From assembly GCA_026008535.1 (NCBI GenBank), contig BRKX01000006.1, forward strand, positions 49,154,664 through 49,218,663: a stretch of DNA of 64,000 nucleotides, given 5' to 3'. Positions 35,622-50,054 of the stretch are shown here, piece after piece. The position numbers were made by a program, and so were the translations under genes. The DNA is from Perilla frutescens. Lineage: Eukaryota; Streptophyta; Magnoliopsida; Lamiales; Lamiaceae. Positions within the stretch are counted from its first letter, which is position 1; the number at the start of each line of letters is the position of its first letter. The notes below the pieces were generated by a model. It saw nothing but the letters and a program-made list of their open reading frames with translations. It was not told the origin of the DNA and made no database searches.

Positions 35622-38600
35622 ATGTTGGCCAAGTTATTCCATAAACCCACTCCATCTCCATCTTCCCAGGTGAGCTCAAGAATTTCTTCACATTTTCTTT
35701 AATTTCAGCTTTCGATTTCTTTCATCTTTTGTGCAAATGGGGGTTCTATGTTTTCCATTTTTTCTTTTTGTATTGAGGGGCGAAGGAGATCACTTTTTAA
35801 TTTTCGACAATTGTGCTCATAATACGTGTTTGGGTTTTCTGCATTGGGATTTTGTAATTGGATTGTTATTTTTATGCTTCAATTGTCTGGTTTATGCTGT
35901 TTGTGATTGTAATTAAGTTTAGAAGACATATTCTGCCAACTTGGGGATTGGATTTTTTTTTTTTTTTTGTTAAGAAATTAGTTTGGAGCTGTGTTTGTCC
36001 AAAAAGTTATTGAATTTAGCTCAATAATAGAATATATACATAACCAGTCGTTTAGCATTAAGAGCAAGTATGTCGAACATCTGTTGGCAAATCTGTGTAG
36101 ACTTTACTTATGATTATGGATGCTGTCTGTTTTTGTGTAGCCGGATGTTACACGTAAAAACATGGCGTCATCGGAATTGGCACCACTTGTTGCTGTTCAC
36201 TATGGCATCCCATCAACTGCATCAACTCTTAGTTTTGATCCCATTCAAGGCCTCTTGGCAGTAGGGACTCTGTAAGTTCGATCGCCTTTATGCCTGAGTA
36301 GATGTTTGAAGCATTTGTTTTTGTTTTGCGAGTAGCTATTGTTCATTGATGACTGATGTGTAGTGGTTTACATTTAGCAAATTCTTTACTTTCCTATAAA
36401 TTACCTACCTCATAAGTTCAGTGGCAACGTGCATTTATTTTGAGTAGTTGCCTATGTTCAATTATAAGCTACATTCTTTTGCCGTACCTCAATCTTTCCA
36501 ATTTAGTATCATTTTGCCATTCCCAATGTATTAACAGTTTAACACATCATCTGAAGGTTGTAGGCATTGTTGCTGGCTATGATTTAACTATCATAGGTTT
36601 CATTGCTCACTCTATTTTACGTTATGTGATAATATGATATGGAGTGCGATAGCTGGTTACATTGTTAATTGATAAACATTTGCTCACAGTGGATGCTGCA
36701 GTCCTGAAAATTGTATTCTATGCTGTACTACTAGTAATCTTTTCTTTTATTGGATGGGGTGCAGGGATGGCAGGATTAAAGTGGTTGGTGGTGACAACAT
36801 TGAAGCTCTTCTTATATCTCACACAGCTTTGCCCTTTAAGAACCTGGAGGTTTGTTACTATAATATTAAAATAATTTTTTCTCATCCATCTATCTATGGC
36901 CTCAATTTGTCTCTCTTCGTTTTCTTCTTTGTTAGTTCTTTTTTATGACATCTTTCAAATCCTTTTGAGGCCTGATAGTTGAGGCTTCTCGACTGAATGT
37001 TTCTTTAGATTACGACTGTTCAAACTGTGATACTGCTGTAACAAATGCTTCATTTTCTATTTCTGTCACTGCACATTAATTTCCTATATTCACATGATAG
37101 TGATTCTGACATGACTGCATTTACATCTCTTACCCATTTATAAATGGTAAGAGTTCTTATTTACCCAGATAATATTTATGTCAAATGTTCGCTTAAAAAG
37201 CAAGCCTTTGTTTTTATTTCTCAAGAAGAGCAATGACTCTTATATTTGTTCGTAGATCTTTTCATCTCCTTGATAATCAAGTGATATCTTATTATATATC
37301 TTTTGGTTTATGCTTGTTCTTTTCAGTTCCTGCAAAATCAAGGTTTTCTAGTGAGCGTCTCCAATGAAAATGAAATTCAGGTATGGTATCACATGCACAC
37401 ACTCTAACTAATGAAACCCTTCTGTCTGCCGTGGCAAATTTTCACAATTTTTAATAGTTACTGTAGGGCTATCCAAGTTTCAATCAACTATAGATTCATT
37501 TCCATATTATGCCTGATATTTTTTATTCCTTTTCTCCTCAACCACGTACTTTGTTTCTTTAATTACTTTCTGAATGTAACACACAGGTCTGGGATCTAGA
37601 GAAGAGGTGTATATCTTCCAAGATAAAATGGGAGTCCACTATAACTGCATTTTCTGTTATCTCTGGTACCAATTACATGTAAGAGATATCGAGTTCTCTA
37701 TTATTTGCTTGTAGCACTGTTTGATTGTCACTGAAATAAACACTATAAACGAGGCCTCAATATTTCTTGCTATTATTGAACTTCCAGGTATCTTGGAGAT
37801 GAGTATGGCTTTCTTTCAGTGCTAAAGTATGACGCTGAAGAAAAAAACATTGTTCCATTGCCATACCATGTTCCTCCAAATCTTATTGCTGGTAACTGGA
37901 TCTCTAGGACGACTTTCTGAAATAATTCATATGTGTTTGACTTGTTAGTAGTATCTTATGGTCATGTCAAAGTCTTATGCTAATTGGAAGAAGGCTGAGG
38001 ATTCACCTTGTGAAGATTTAGTGAGCCAATAAATCTGCAATGATTGCATAGCTCTTTTTTGGTCAATTTTTATTTTCGCTGGACATGGAAAGTGTGCATT
38101 TTTTTAATTTTTAATTTTTTGAGAAAAAATCTGCATTTTAATGTTAATTGAGTCCCTAATTGAAAACAATTAACAAAGTTTTTAAAATTTAAAGGGAATT
38201 ATTACAACTATATATATGCATGCCTTGGCCCATTCATCTCATGAGCATTTGAAGTGAGCCTTGATTTTTTTTCCTGCTATACAGTTTTATTTTTTTAATG
38301 GTTAAAGTGCACTGTCAAAATAATTTCCCATTGTCATTAATTTTGTAGAAGGATCTGGGATTTCATTGCCTGATAATCAATCCATTGTTGGTGTGCTCTC
38401 CCAACCTTGTTTGTCTGGGAATAGGTAAAACTATTATGATTTCTTTTTTCATTCCTTGGAATTTCATCACCTTTGTTCCACATTCCCACAGTTTCATGCA
38501 CTTCTCCTGGAGTTCGCAATTTATTAACTAGCTGCAATGATAGTATGCTTTAAGTTTGCCATTAAGGCATGTGATGCTTCTCTAGCTCAAGTTTATATGT

Positions 38601-41600
38601 CTTTGTGTTTTAACTTTGCATAAAGCACATGATTGTTGATCAAAGATACTATGCTTCAAGTATGCCAGTAGGTCCTGGGAGGCATCCTTTGCGAAAGTTT
38701 GTCTTTGGGATTGACCTTTGCATAAGGCACAGGAAATGTTGATGAAGGATTTGTCTCTTTCTCTTTCATTCATTTTTTACCTTCAAAAAGCAACAGTAGG
38801 AATATGTGAATTCAGATATTTACTATTTTACTACTAGCTCATACTGCTCTTTTACATCATAAGTTCTCTACTCTAACGCTCCACTTAGTTCAACAACGTA
38901 TACGGTATATCCATAACATAGTCATCTCACTTTCTACCCAATTTATTAGTATTTGAGGTGGGTCAATGAGTTGTTCTCTTTTGAACTATTTGTGCTAATT
39001 GTTGTCTCCAGATGCTTGGGAAATAGCTTTTGTTGTACACACACACACACGTATATTTATTTTATTTATCTTTTAACCTTGCTTTCCAAGCGTGTACATT
39101 CTGATCAGCAATTGAATACTATTTGTAAGTTTTCTTGTTCATTTTTCTGGGACTTAATTTACAGAAAGGGATAGATGATGGATGCTGAGAACCCGTATGC
39201 TTGTTGTTCTCTGATTACACAGAGCTCAAAATCAACTAGTGAACTTTTGTTAAACTGGGAATTTGGATCAACATTTACTAAACTGGAAGTTCACCTTCTA
39301 TCTGTGCTAATATTTAGTTTAGAATTTGAACTCAAATAAAAAAATCTCATCAAATAGTTCTATATTATGGACACGGACATGTATGCATGTCTGGAATAAA
39401 TATGGAAACCATTGGAAGTTCTATTGTGGAAAGTTTATGGCCGTTGGGATTTATCTGTTCTACACCTACTAGGGATTTAGTAAACATCCTAGGCTAGATC
39501 TTATCAGGTTAGAAATGGATATTGGGCCATACTCGCCCTCACAAAACCGGCTTGTAAGGGGAGGATTACTCTCACCTATATAAAGTGGCACATGCCACTT
39601 TACCCAACCAATGTGAAACAATTTTAACATGTCAAAAGGTAGAGGATAAACATGAAAAAAATTGCCCTTTTCTGATTTGCATTTCTTGATTATGTAGACT
39701 TATAAAACTCTTAAGATGGACAAATGAAGTAGAAGACAGAAGACACATTCCACCTAGTGGTGGTTGACTGGTTGTTGAACATCCACATCCAAAAGCTTAA
39801 ATCATATAGAGAAGATAGATGATAAATATAGAAACTTTCAACTTCCAAGTCCATGATGTCTAATATGATATCAGCGCAAACCACTAATAATCCATTCTTC
39901 AAGCTCTTACCTATTACTAAAGGTAATTAATACGCTTAGTATGATTGCTCTGTTTCTTATGGCCTACACATCCAAGAAGACACATATGTCTTACTGTGAA
40001 ATTAATTAATATAATAGCCCATTGATAGATGACAGTATATTCCCAGACAAGAGACCGCCATATCTATATGAAAATCATAGGGAAAAAATTGTGGAAACAC
40101 ATTCATTTGTTTTATGTTCGGATCAGGGTCAAAGGAGTGTTTTATGGTGTTTGGCAACCTTCCTTTTAGTAACTTTTCCTAAAATCAATCTATTACTTTT
40201 CCCAATTCAAGAAACATACTTGAGTGTGGAGGTTATGTGAATTTCAATGAGGAGAACCACATTCTAGTTCTCCTGTATGAAGCCAAAATGTATCCTCATG
40301 GGCACACATATACATATCTTTTTTGTATGTGTGTAGTTGAGCTCCCTAGTGACATGCTACATTTGTCCGTAAAAATGACAGTAATTATTTGAATGGCCTA
40401 AAGAAAGAAATAATTTCTCGAAAGTCATCAAACCAAAGCAAAGCTGGTACTTATAAGGATAGTCATAACTTTCCTATATATGTCAACCCACTCCCAAAGT
40501 CCAAAAATCTCCAAATTCTTGACATTATCAATGAATCAAACGACTTAGAATTCCAAATTCATAATTAACACAAAACGACATTACCTTTGCCATTTTGAAG
40601 AGAAATGGTCCGCATTCTAGTATACTAGGATCATCACAAAGCATAGAGCTTCCTTACTCTTCCTTACTTTATCATTTTGTATGGTAGTTCCTAGGAATAT
40701 TTGCAGGATTCTGGTAAATAAATGAGCATAAGGTTTTTCCAATCCCCTGAATAGGATATAAATCAACATGATTTCAATCTACATACCCATGGAGATTGGA
40801 GATTTTAGAAGTATCAGTTGTCACAAGTCAACACTAACCTGTCTGCTATTTTGTAGGGTTTTGATTGCTTATGCGAATGGTTTGATTATTCTGTGGGATG
40901 TTACAGAAGACAGAGCGGTCCATGCCAAAGGCTATGGAGATCTGCAACTCAGAGGTGGTGCAGTTGTCAATTTTTCAGACAATGAGAGCCACACCCATCT
41001 GAATGATTCTTTAGATAATGAAGAAACAGATAAGGAAATAAGCTCTCTCTGTTGGGTGTCGCCTGATGGATCTGTATTAGCTGTTGGTTATGTCGATGGA
41101 GATATTTTACTATGGAACCTATCAGCTTCTGAGAATAATAAAGGTCAGAAAACTCAGAAGTCACCAAATGATGTTGTTAAGATACAACTATCGTCAGGAG
41201 ATAAAAGGCTTCCTGTCATTGTTCTCCATTGGTCATCCAGTAAAGCACATAATGGTCATGGAGGTCAACTCTTTGCCTATGGTGGAGTAGATATTGGAGC
41301 TGAAGAAGTATTAACGGTATGCACTGAACCTGAATGTAATTGAGCTTCTCAAATTCTTTGACGTGTATGATGCCTTTTCATATTAGTAATAAAGGCCCAC
41401 TATGTTTCCGGGTATTAGTCTCCAATTCTGTAAATGGTTGCGTATTGTGAAGCTTGAATCCTGAGTAATTAGACTGATGTCACACTACGCTTATTTAGAT
41501 TGATAGGGGAAATAATATACTATATATGTTTGATTAGACAGCTTAAGCTCTAGGTGATGGTCTGTACTGAAAATCTTTTTTCTCCGGTTCACAAATGATT

Positions 41601-44600
41601 TTAGAAAAATCAGAACTCAATATCTTGATCTTCCCTGTAATGTCTCTCTCTGTGTTATGCATGGTGCAACCACAACAAGTGGCCCTCAGTCCAAATATTC
41701 AGTATGAATTTCTAGAATCTTAAGAGATTTTGACTTCAAAATAGTCTATCATAATGTCTGTTTAATTGAACTACTTCTGCTAGCAGGTTGGTTATATTCA
41801 AACACATTTTTCTCTAAACCATCTCTACCTGTCAGTAAATTTATGATTTATGATTTATGATTGTGATAAAGTATTCTAAAAATTCAAAGTAATTACCATT
41901 TTTCCATTCATTCTGCATTGGATATTTCATTTTAGTGAAAGTTTGCTTGGGCACTGCAGATCCTTGACCTCGATTGGTCTTCTGGGTTAGCAAGATTGAA
42001 GTGCATTGACCGTGTTGACCTTACCCTCCATGGATCTTTTGCAGATCTGCATGTAGTGTCACACAGTTATAAGGCAAACCACAGTGATGGGACATCATTA
42101 TTTATTTTGACCAGTCCAGGGCAATTGCATTTCTATGAATATGGTTCTCTGTCTATGTTAAAGTCTGAGAGAGGAAACAATAATTCCGTGCATGCATCGC
42201 AATATAATTCAGTTATACCCACTGTGGAACCATATATGACTGTGGGAAAGCTTTATATGATGGGTTCAGAGAGGAATGTTCTTGGTGCACTCTCAAAGGT
42301 ACCAGATATCACCATCCTTGATTTGTGTGCACCACCACTACTATTTCATTTTAATGATCAGTTATAATTTTATTAGGCAGTTTCACCAACAAAGCAGCAT
42401 CCAGATAATACGCTGACTGGTAGGAGTGCACAGTGGCCTCTGAGAGGTGGTGTTCCTTATCAAATTTCTATAACTGAATGTTATAGCGTTGAGAGAATTT
42501 ATATAGGAGGATATCATGATGGATCTGTACGAATCTGGGATGCCACTTTGCCTGTTCTGTCACTTGTTTCTGTTTTAGGATTTGAGGTAAGTAGAGTATT
42601 AACTGTCAATCATACTAATGGTTTTGTTTGTTCCGGTGCTTTTCTGTATATATGCTGTTTAAAGCAAAATTCTAACTCATTGATGCACATTCCTATCTCA
42701 TATGTTTGCAGGTAAAGGATATTGAAGTTAATGGTGCTAGTGCTCCAATATCAGCATTGGATTTATATTCTCCAAACTTAACTTTAGCTATTGGCAATGA
42801 ATTTGGTTTGGTAAGAAAAATAGCTTAAGATTTAGTTTGTCATTAGCTTCACCACAGAGGACTAGATAATCCAACCAAAACTTTCATTTCTCTGTAGATT
42901 TTCCTTTATCGGCTACAAGGAAACTCTAATCAAGCAACCGTTACTGTCACAACTGAAAACCAGCATCAAGGTAACAATCATATCAATTTACCAACACTGG
43001 GAAGTTAAGCAGCTAGTCTGGTACAAACTAATGGAGATGCATGCTGTTTTCTTCAGTTGCTTTTGCTCTTTTCAATAATTAGTTTGAGCTGGATGCAATA
43101 AAGTTAAAGTACAATGCTTGTCCTAAGATTTTACCCAACTTTACCTAATATCATATAAATGGTGGAGCTGGATAGTTATTTTCTAATTGCTTTGCTTGGA
43201 AAATAAATCACATACAGAGTCCACTTCTTCAAATTAGTTCAACGACAACTGCTATGATCTCAAATAGATAACAAGTGACCATAATTTGCTATAAAAAGGT
43301 GCTTCTAAATTATGGAAGTAATCTACCCTAATGCTGGGGTGCAGTGATTTATGACTGAATTAAAGTTGTTCATTATATCAAAACCCACATTGTTCTTCAA
43401 AGCATTCGATGCTTTTCCTGAGAAAGTCTACAGAAATACTTGGCTTCATAGTCAAAATATATTATTAGATATGAACTATATGTTACTTGTATTATTTGTA
43501 GACATTTCCTTTCCTTGATTGGGAAAGACACCATTCTATAATTGTAATTCTGATGCTTTTTGAGTAGTTATGGTATCTTATTTTTTAATTATGATGACCA
43601 TTTAGTTTATCTGCAGTTTGTCATTTAGTAACTCTTGTTGCCTTTTTTCAGTAGCTTATCTGATAGATTCTCTTCCAAGATATAATGACTATTATGTACG
43701 CTATCTACAGTTCATCCTTGCCGGCCTCAGGAGGGAAATTATTGTTCTACCATATATTCCACCCTTAATTCTCCTGTGCGCGCCTTCAAATTTGCAACTT
43801 CTGGAGTCAGACTTGTTGCTGGATTTGAATGTGGACAGGTAAGCGCTGTTTTTACCAAAACTGTGGAATTATAAGTACTTCCTAACCCGTAACATTTAGT
43901 CTTAAATTATACTTTACGTATTACAGGTCGCAGTGCTTGATACTAGTTCAGCTTCAGTTTTATTTATTACAGACTGTGTGTCTAGCTCAAGGTCTCCTGT
44001 CATGTCTCTGTCTGTTAGAATGTGTCCAACTCATCATAACCCAGTCGAGAACTCTGGCAATGGAACGGAAAGTGCATCTGCCACAGAGGTTGTGTTTGTC
44101 CTGACCAGAGATGCTCAGATGGTCATGATGGATTGTTCCACGGGCAATATGATCAGTTCACAGCCAACACATCCAAAAGAAAAATCTATTGCTATAAGCA
44201 TGTATCTATTAGGCAAGTGTGCTCTTTGCTTACAGTCGTATGCACTTTTTGAGACTCCGATATTTATGTGTTCTTGGGTTTTGAATGCAGAATCCCAACA
44301 TCATCTTGCTGAAGGGTCCGGAAGCGTTTCTGTCACATACTCTCAGCACACCAAAGCTCAAAGTGAGCCTTTGCAAATCACTCATCAGAATCAGAGTGGT
44401 TTACCAAGTATTCAAGCAGTGGAGCCTAATTTGGAGCACATGATGCTAGCATCTCAGATTCTACTTTGTTGTGAGGAAACCTTCTACTTGTATACTTTAC
44501 AGTCTTTGATTCAGGTGCTTGTCATGTTCAATTGATTCTCTGTTTAACGTATAAGATTTTCATTTACTCCTTACAAGAAATTCATAATCTTTTAGGGGGA

Positions 44601-47600
44601 TAGTAACTTTGTTCACAAATTGAAACTTGAGAAACAATGTTCTTGGACCACAATCATCAAGAGAGATGCAGAAACATATGGACTGGTAGTAGTCTATCAA
44701 ACTGGAGAAACTGAAATCAGGTAACCTCCTAATTCTGCTGCATATCTGACTTTTAGGCCATGGTGCCCTCCTAGGTGCACTGATTTCATTTGAGATTTTA
44801 TAATGCATAAAGGTGATTGAATACTAAACCCAGCTCTGTTTTTACTTAAAAGTATGAAGCTACTTGGTTTAATTTGATTACATATAATTATAATGCTTCA
44901 ACTGTTGTGCTCAGGAGAATTATGTTTATTGGTTATCCTGACAGATAATTTATAATAAAACAAAGTAATTTAAGATAGCTCTAAATTAAAATACGGCTTT
45001 TGAAGAAAAATGCAGCATTATGCTCCATTATTAGTGGCAGAATTGGTATAAGATAGTATGGGAAACTCTCTTGCCATCGGTAGCTACTTTAGCACATTAT
45101 GTGAAAAATTATTGAGAATGATTTATCTTTCATAGGCTTTTCATATTCATGGTTTTAGGAGGATTGGGTTATTTTACCACCTTCATTTCACTGTATGTCG
45201 ACATATTAAATCATATGGCATCTGTGACTAACAATTAGATTTGGCTTTAAAGAATGAAAATTATAGCATTTTGGTAGTTAGGGGGTGCTTGGCTGTAGAA
45301 GGGAACGGGAGAGATGGTACTGGGGAAAGGGAGAGAAATAATTTCTCTTCACCAAGCAGGCATTCTCATTCCCCTCCCAATTCCCAAATCACCTACCAAG
45401 GGCTTCTGCATAAATTAATTAGTTTCATTCGCACGTATACACATGCACATGTTTGTCATTTGATCTCTTCAGTTTAAGAAATATGATGTTAATAATGATA
45501 ACAAAAGATTATGATAATATTCTAATTGTTTCGGTCCTCTTGGGGACACCCAAGCAGTGGAGACCCCTATATAAAAGGGAAACGTCTCGTGTTCGAGACC
45601 CACTGCTCCCCCTTCCCACAACTCAAATAAATAAATAAAAATAATCTAATTGTTTGGTAATTATATCACCAATCTGGTCTCTCAATCTTACATGGACCGG
45701 AAGCTAGAGTTAATGAATTATTCTACTGTCTCTCACTTCTATGGATGCAGAAATAATTGTTTGTATCTTTTAGGTCTTTACCAGATCTTAAACCGCTGGG
45801 TATCACCTCATTGATGTCAATACTAAGGTGGAACTTCAAGAACAGTATGGACAAGACAATGAGTGCTTCTGAGAAAGGGCAAATTACCCTGGTTGGTTCC
45901 TTTACAGAAAATATCTGCACCTAGGTTTTACTTTATTGCATGTATTTTCCCTGAATCAGAGGAATTCTTTTCTCTGTTCCTATAAAATTATGTTTTACAG
46001 TATGCATCTAAAAGAAGTTAGGTAAGAAAAAGGTTAATGTACAATTGTTCTCCTTTTTAGCTGAAGTAAAACAAAGCATCTCGTGTAGGACTGCTGTTAA
46101 ACACTACACTCCTGCATCTGCTTGAAGCTCCTGGTTAAAATGAATGTTTTTCAACTGAATATATAATTCAGAGTGCTATGAACTGATTGATTTCAATTAA
46201 TTTTGAATATTCTCTGCCTGCTTTTTATTAAATACATAAAGAAACAGAAATACTGCCCTTGTTTTACATCCCTCTAGTTTTCAGTAAATATTATGCAGAG
46301 GTGGCTCAAGATAAAAGTAATACCTTTGTTGACCTCAAAATCTGGAGATATGAACTTCCGGCTTTCATGCTACCGGGTAGACCTGCCCAGCTGATTAAGC
46401 TAGTTCCTGGAGTAACATTTTCAAGAGGTCATGGTTATTAATGCTATCCTTGTAGGTCTGATGTTTTGGAAATAGAATGTGTCAGTTGATAACTGTTTGT
46501 TGAAAAAAATAAAATAAATAATAGTGATTATGTCCGCATGATCGTCTGTCTGCACTAACTATATTGCTTTCTTCAACAAAAGAATCAACACCAAAATCCT
46601 ATTAAAATAAGGGAGACATTTCTGAAGGATGGCTTTTAAGATCTCTAAATCAACACCAGTATCTTCTTATTGATAAGAGTTAATTAGACAGAGGCAAAAA
46701 AGATTCACTCTGTAAATGGTTAAGCTGAATTAAATGGCAATTGCAAAGTCAATGAAGAGATAATATCTGTTATTGTATTGTTTTATTTTTGTAAGATATG
46801 AATCAGATGAACACTTATAACTAGGACAACTGGAAGTCATGCGGCCTCCTTGGCTTTCCAAGTGAAAATTCATGTGTGAAGTTACTGTGGATTTCTGCCA
46901 TTGAAATGCTTTAGGTGGTTAGCAACACAGCATTAAGCAGTTACAATCTGTTTCTTAATGCAATCATAGGTTGCAGAAAAGTGAGAACATCGTTGTAGCT
47001 ACATTCTGATCTGATTATACAATCTATGTACCTCTTGACATGGCGTTAACAAAACTTTTGCCTTGAAACTGTGAGGTTCCAATTCTAATTCCAGAATTCC
47101 CTCTCTAGCAGCGTATTTCATATCTATTTTTATTTTTGTTTTATCATCCTAGTTCTGGACTTGCTTCAATGTAGTAGAAAGTATTGGCAAGCCAATGTTC
47201 CAGGATCCAATATTGAGGACATTCAGTTATGAGTATTTGATCTTGATTTATCTGGATATTTAACTTGCGAAGATGGTTTCTAACTTTTCTAGGTCAACGG
47301 TTGTGAATTCGCTATTGTATCTCTTTTGGCGTCTGATGATGAATTCAGGTCTTCTCTCCTCCACTCCCCCACCCCCAAACAAAAAATCTGGCCTGTCTCT
47401 TTCCAATAAGCCCTGACAAGAAGCTATGTTTTCTTAGGACTCGCAGGCCTTTACCATGCCTACATGATAAAGTCCTTGCTGCAGCTGCAGATGCTGATGT
47501 TAATTACTTCCAAAACCAAAAGAAGGAACAGGTAGTCATAAACACAGTCAGTTCATAGATTTTCATTTTCCTGAACTCTTAAAGAATTTGTGTTTCCATG

Positions 47601-50054
47601 GCCAGAGTGCTCTGCCTGGGTTTGTCAATAATATGATAAAGGGTTTGAAAGGTGTTAAGGAAGAGCAGCATATGAATAATGCAGAAGGTCGTGAAATGGT
47701 GATTGCGCATTTAGAATCCATATTTTCACGGTTTCCGTTTTCTGACCCTTATAATTTTGAAGACACGGAACTTCTAATTGGTGAGTTTGAGCTGTAATCT
47801 ATTGTAAAACATGTCACTACCTTAATTTATAAAGAATGAAGAAAGAAAAGTGTAAAGTAATTATGCCCTCAAAAGTGTTTATTATCTGCAGATGACATTG
47901 ATATTGAAGAACCTATTCCTTATGCATCGTCTTCACAAAAGACCATTGGTGGCTCAAAAGGTTAATGTTACAAATTTCTCATCTTGGATAGTGGTTTATG
48001 CCTTACTGACCTCGAACATTTTTTCCTGCTTATTTAGAAGTGGGAAATGTGCGGGATAAGTTATTTGAAGGTAGTTCTTATAATAAACCAACAGCACGAA
48101 CACATGAAGAAATCATTGCAAAATATAGGAACACAGGGGTAAACCCTTTTCTTCAAATAGCTTCTATAAGACTAAAAGCTTGATGAGGAATTGCATCGTC
48201 TGATTCTTTTAGTATGTTTCAGGATGCAGCAGGTGCAGCATCACAAGCGAGGGATAAACTTATGGAACGCCGAGAGAAACTTGAGGTAACCATACATCAA
48301 GAAAGTGTTAGATAAATTCCACGCATTGTACATTCTAAATTCCAAAATTTGAGTGAAAAATATTTAGACATTGTCCTAGTGGCATATGTACAAATATTTT
48401 TATTTTGATGTAGAGGGCCATAAGCACAACTCGAGTCTTGACACTGATGTGAACCAATAGAATTGGCATTGCTACAAAAACAAGGGCTGATACATGGTAA
48501 TTGATTAAGATAGTGTTTGGCTTAAAGTTTTTTTTTTAATAGCTTATAAGCTATTAAAGAGCTTATAACCTCTCAAAATTTTGTTTAGTAATTTTTTTTT
48601 ATATATATCTTATAAGATTTAAACTTAAGCTCTTTAATACAAGTACCTCCATCCCCGCCTTTCTAAAATGTTTTTAAGGTTCCTTCCCTAAACATAAAAA
48701 TAACAAAAGCCACCCTTCCATAATTTCCCTTTTCATATTGAGCCTCCTCTCTTTCCCATTTTGTCTAACTGGAATTCTCATGTATAATTCCATCAACATG
48801 ACACTTATTTGAAGAGACAGGGTAAATACACCCAGTCCCCTCTTTATTTTATTGGCTAAATACTACCGTTCAATAAATTGCCTGAATTATCTTTATTTAA
48901 AAACTTTTTAAGATTAAACATGTAACCCTTCTTCCCCTCTCTTTTTCTTCGCATTTCCTCATATTTTAAAAATGAGAACTTAATATTTAGGTCTCCGTAC
49001 TTGCAAGAGTTTTATGAATTGGGTCCCTGTACTTTTATTTTACTTTTATTTATTAAAATAAAGTCTCTTTATTTATGTTAAAATTGAAGATAGGACCTTG
49101 TGCTACACCAAAAGCAAGAACCTAATTTTAATATAACTAAAGGATTTAGATTTTACAAACAAAAATTCAGGGACTCAATTAAAAACAAGTAAAAGTACAT
49201 GATTCAATGCTTACAAATAAAAGTACAGCCACCGAATTCAAAAAACATGGACATATAGGGAGGTGAATATGCTTTGTGTATTCATGCTTATGGTGTAAGT
49301 GTATTGCAAGGCATGCTAAATCAAAGCCATCTGGTCACTGCCCTGGAAACAGGGAAGTTAACATGTTTAGCTGAGATTGGAATGCCACCTCAAGAGTTCT
49401 TGATCAAAACCAAGAATGATGTTGTTTGACTGATTGTGGTTGAACAATCATGAAACTTTCTTGCCACTTCCACTTGAACACTAACCATTTGTTCAATTGG
49501 AAGTGCTTGAACAAATGCCCTATGTTCAACTAACCAGCACCGATTGTATGTGCGATAAACAAAAGGATGACTGGTAAAAATCAATCCATGGTAAAATGGT
49601 GTGGGTTATGACTAAGAAATTGTGTTGTATAAAGAGGGTATTGGGTTGTATTTAGCTCTCCCCTTGTTTGAAATATGTGATCTTTGTAAGAGTATTTTCT
49701 TTGAGCTACCTTTCCTATTAATGAGATATTCTCGGGGAAAGGTGGAAGTTGGTGTCGAAACAATATGTTTGGTCTGTCTAATTCCAGTAAAGTACATGGT
49801 ATACTTTTTTCTGCTTCACAAGGTTAGAAAAACCTTGCTTTCCTGCTTCTTCTTGAGGCTTAGTGTTTTCTTCTTAACAAGTTAGTGTTTTGCATAGAAA
49901 CTGTTCATCGTTAGCTCAGATGTATTCTTGTCTGGTTTCGTTCCAGAAACTCAGCCTACGGACTGAAGAGCTACAAGATGGTGCTCAGAACTTCGCGGAG
50001 ATGGCTACTGAGCTTGCTAAGGCCATGGAAAAACGTAAATGGTGGAACATGTGA
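35622..50054 (+). CDS. Tomosyn/Lgl-like WD40 protein with C-terminal R-SNARE motif
   Basis: Tomosyn-type proteins bind syntaxins and restrain SNARE assembly during exocytosis. Plants keep one or two copies (AT5G05570 type). Twenty-three exons join in phase: 35622-35669, 36141-36271, 36765-36849, 37327-37380, 37587-37678, 37788-37891, 38349-38424, 40857-41316, 41960-42298, 42377-42586, 42712-42810, 42898-42970, 43711-43838, 43927-44514, 44596-44720, 45774-45891, 47293-47348, 47438-47531, 47606-47780, 47892-47960, 48038-48138, 48223-48285 and 49947-50054. The product is 1131 aa. The N-terminus has beta-propeller repeats (GIPSTASTLSFDP, GDNIEALLISH, VWDLEKRC, LIILWDVTED, DILLWNLS, GSVRIWDATLP). 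The C-terminus has an R-SNARE-like coiled coil (EEIIAKYRN, then KLMERREKLEKLSLRTEELQ) in which the Arg of MER aligns with the SNARE zero layer. There is no membrane anchor; it ends KRKWWNM. Exon 14 may be spliced further (44213-44290). Exon 13 was placed by phase and family likeness. Confidence 0.93.
38425..40856 (+). other. 2.4-kb intron 7 of the tomosyn-like gene
   Basis: This is the largest intron of the gene. At about 39510-39630 it contains a repeat-like block (CTCACAAAACCGGCTTGTAA, then CACCTATATAAAGTGGC and CCAATGTG) of a kind I recall as common and dispersed in eudicots. No coding exon was found inside. Confidence 0.5.
44213..44290 (+). other. Candidate 78-nt in-frame GC-AG intron in exon 14
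   Basis: The segment starts GCAAGT, the classic strong GC donor, and ends TTTTGAATGCAG. Its length is divisible by three and it has no stop, so both spliced (1105 aa) and retained (1131 aa) forms keep the frame. The retained 26 residues are Cys-rich and hydrophobic (for example CALCLQSYALFETPIFMC), unlike the polar linker on both sides. Confidence 0.6.
45532..45644 (+). mobile_element. Short SINE in intron 15 of the tomosyn-like gene
   Basis: The 113-bp insert is flanked by a perfect 11-bp duplication TCTAATTGTTT (45521-45531 and 45645-45655). It has a tRNA-like start (ACACCCAAGCAGTGG), a B-box-like GTGTTCGAGACCC near 45590, and an A-rich tail (AAATAAATAAATAAAAATAA). Confidence 0.85.
48286..49946 (+). 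other. 1.66-kb intron 22 of the tomosyn-like gene
   Basis: It contains AGTGTTTGGCTTAAAG followed by short TTATAAGCTATTAAAG palindromic motifs at 48510-48625. At 49000-49230 imperfect inverted motifs (TGTACTTTTATTT and AAATAAAAGTACA) suggest a decayed MITE. No exon was recognised. Confidence 0.4.

Noticed and set aside
42377..49946. Separate small genes within the tomosyn-like locus
   Set aside because: All the coding-like segments are exons of one gene. Their phases join without conflict to the R-SNARE end.
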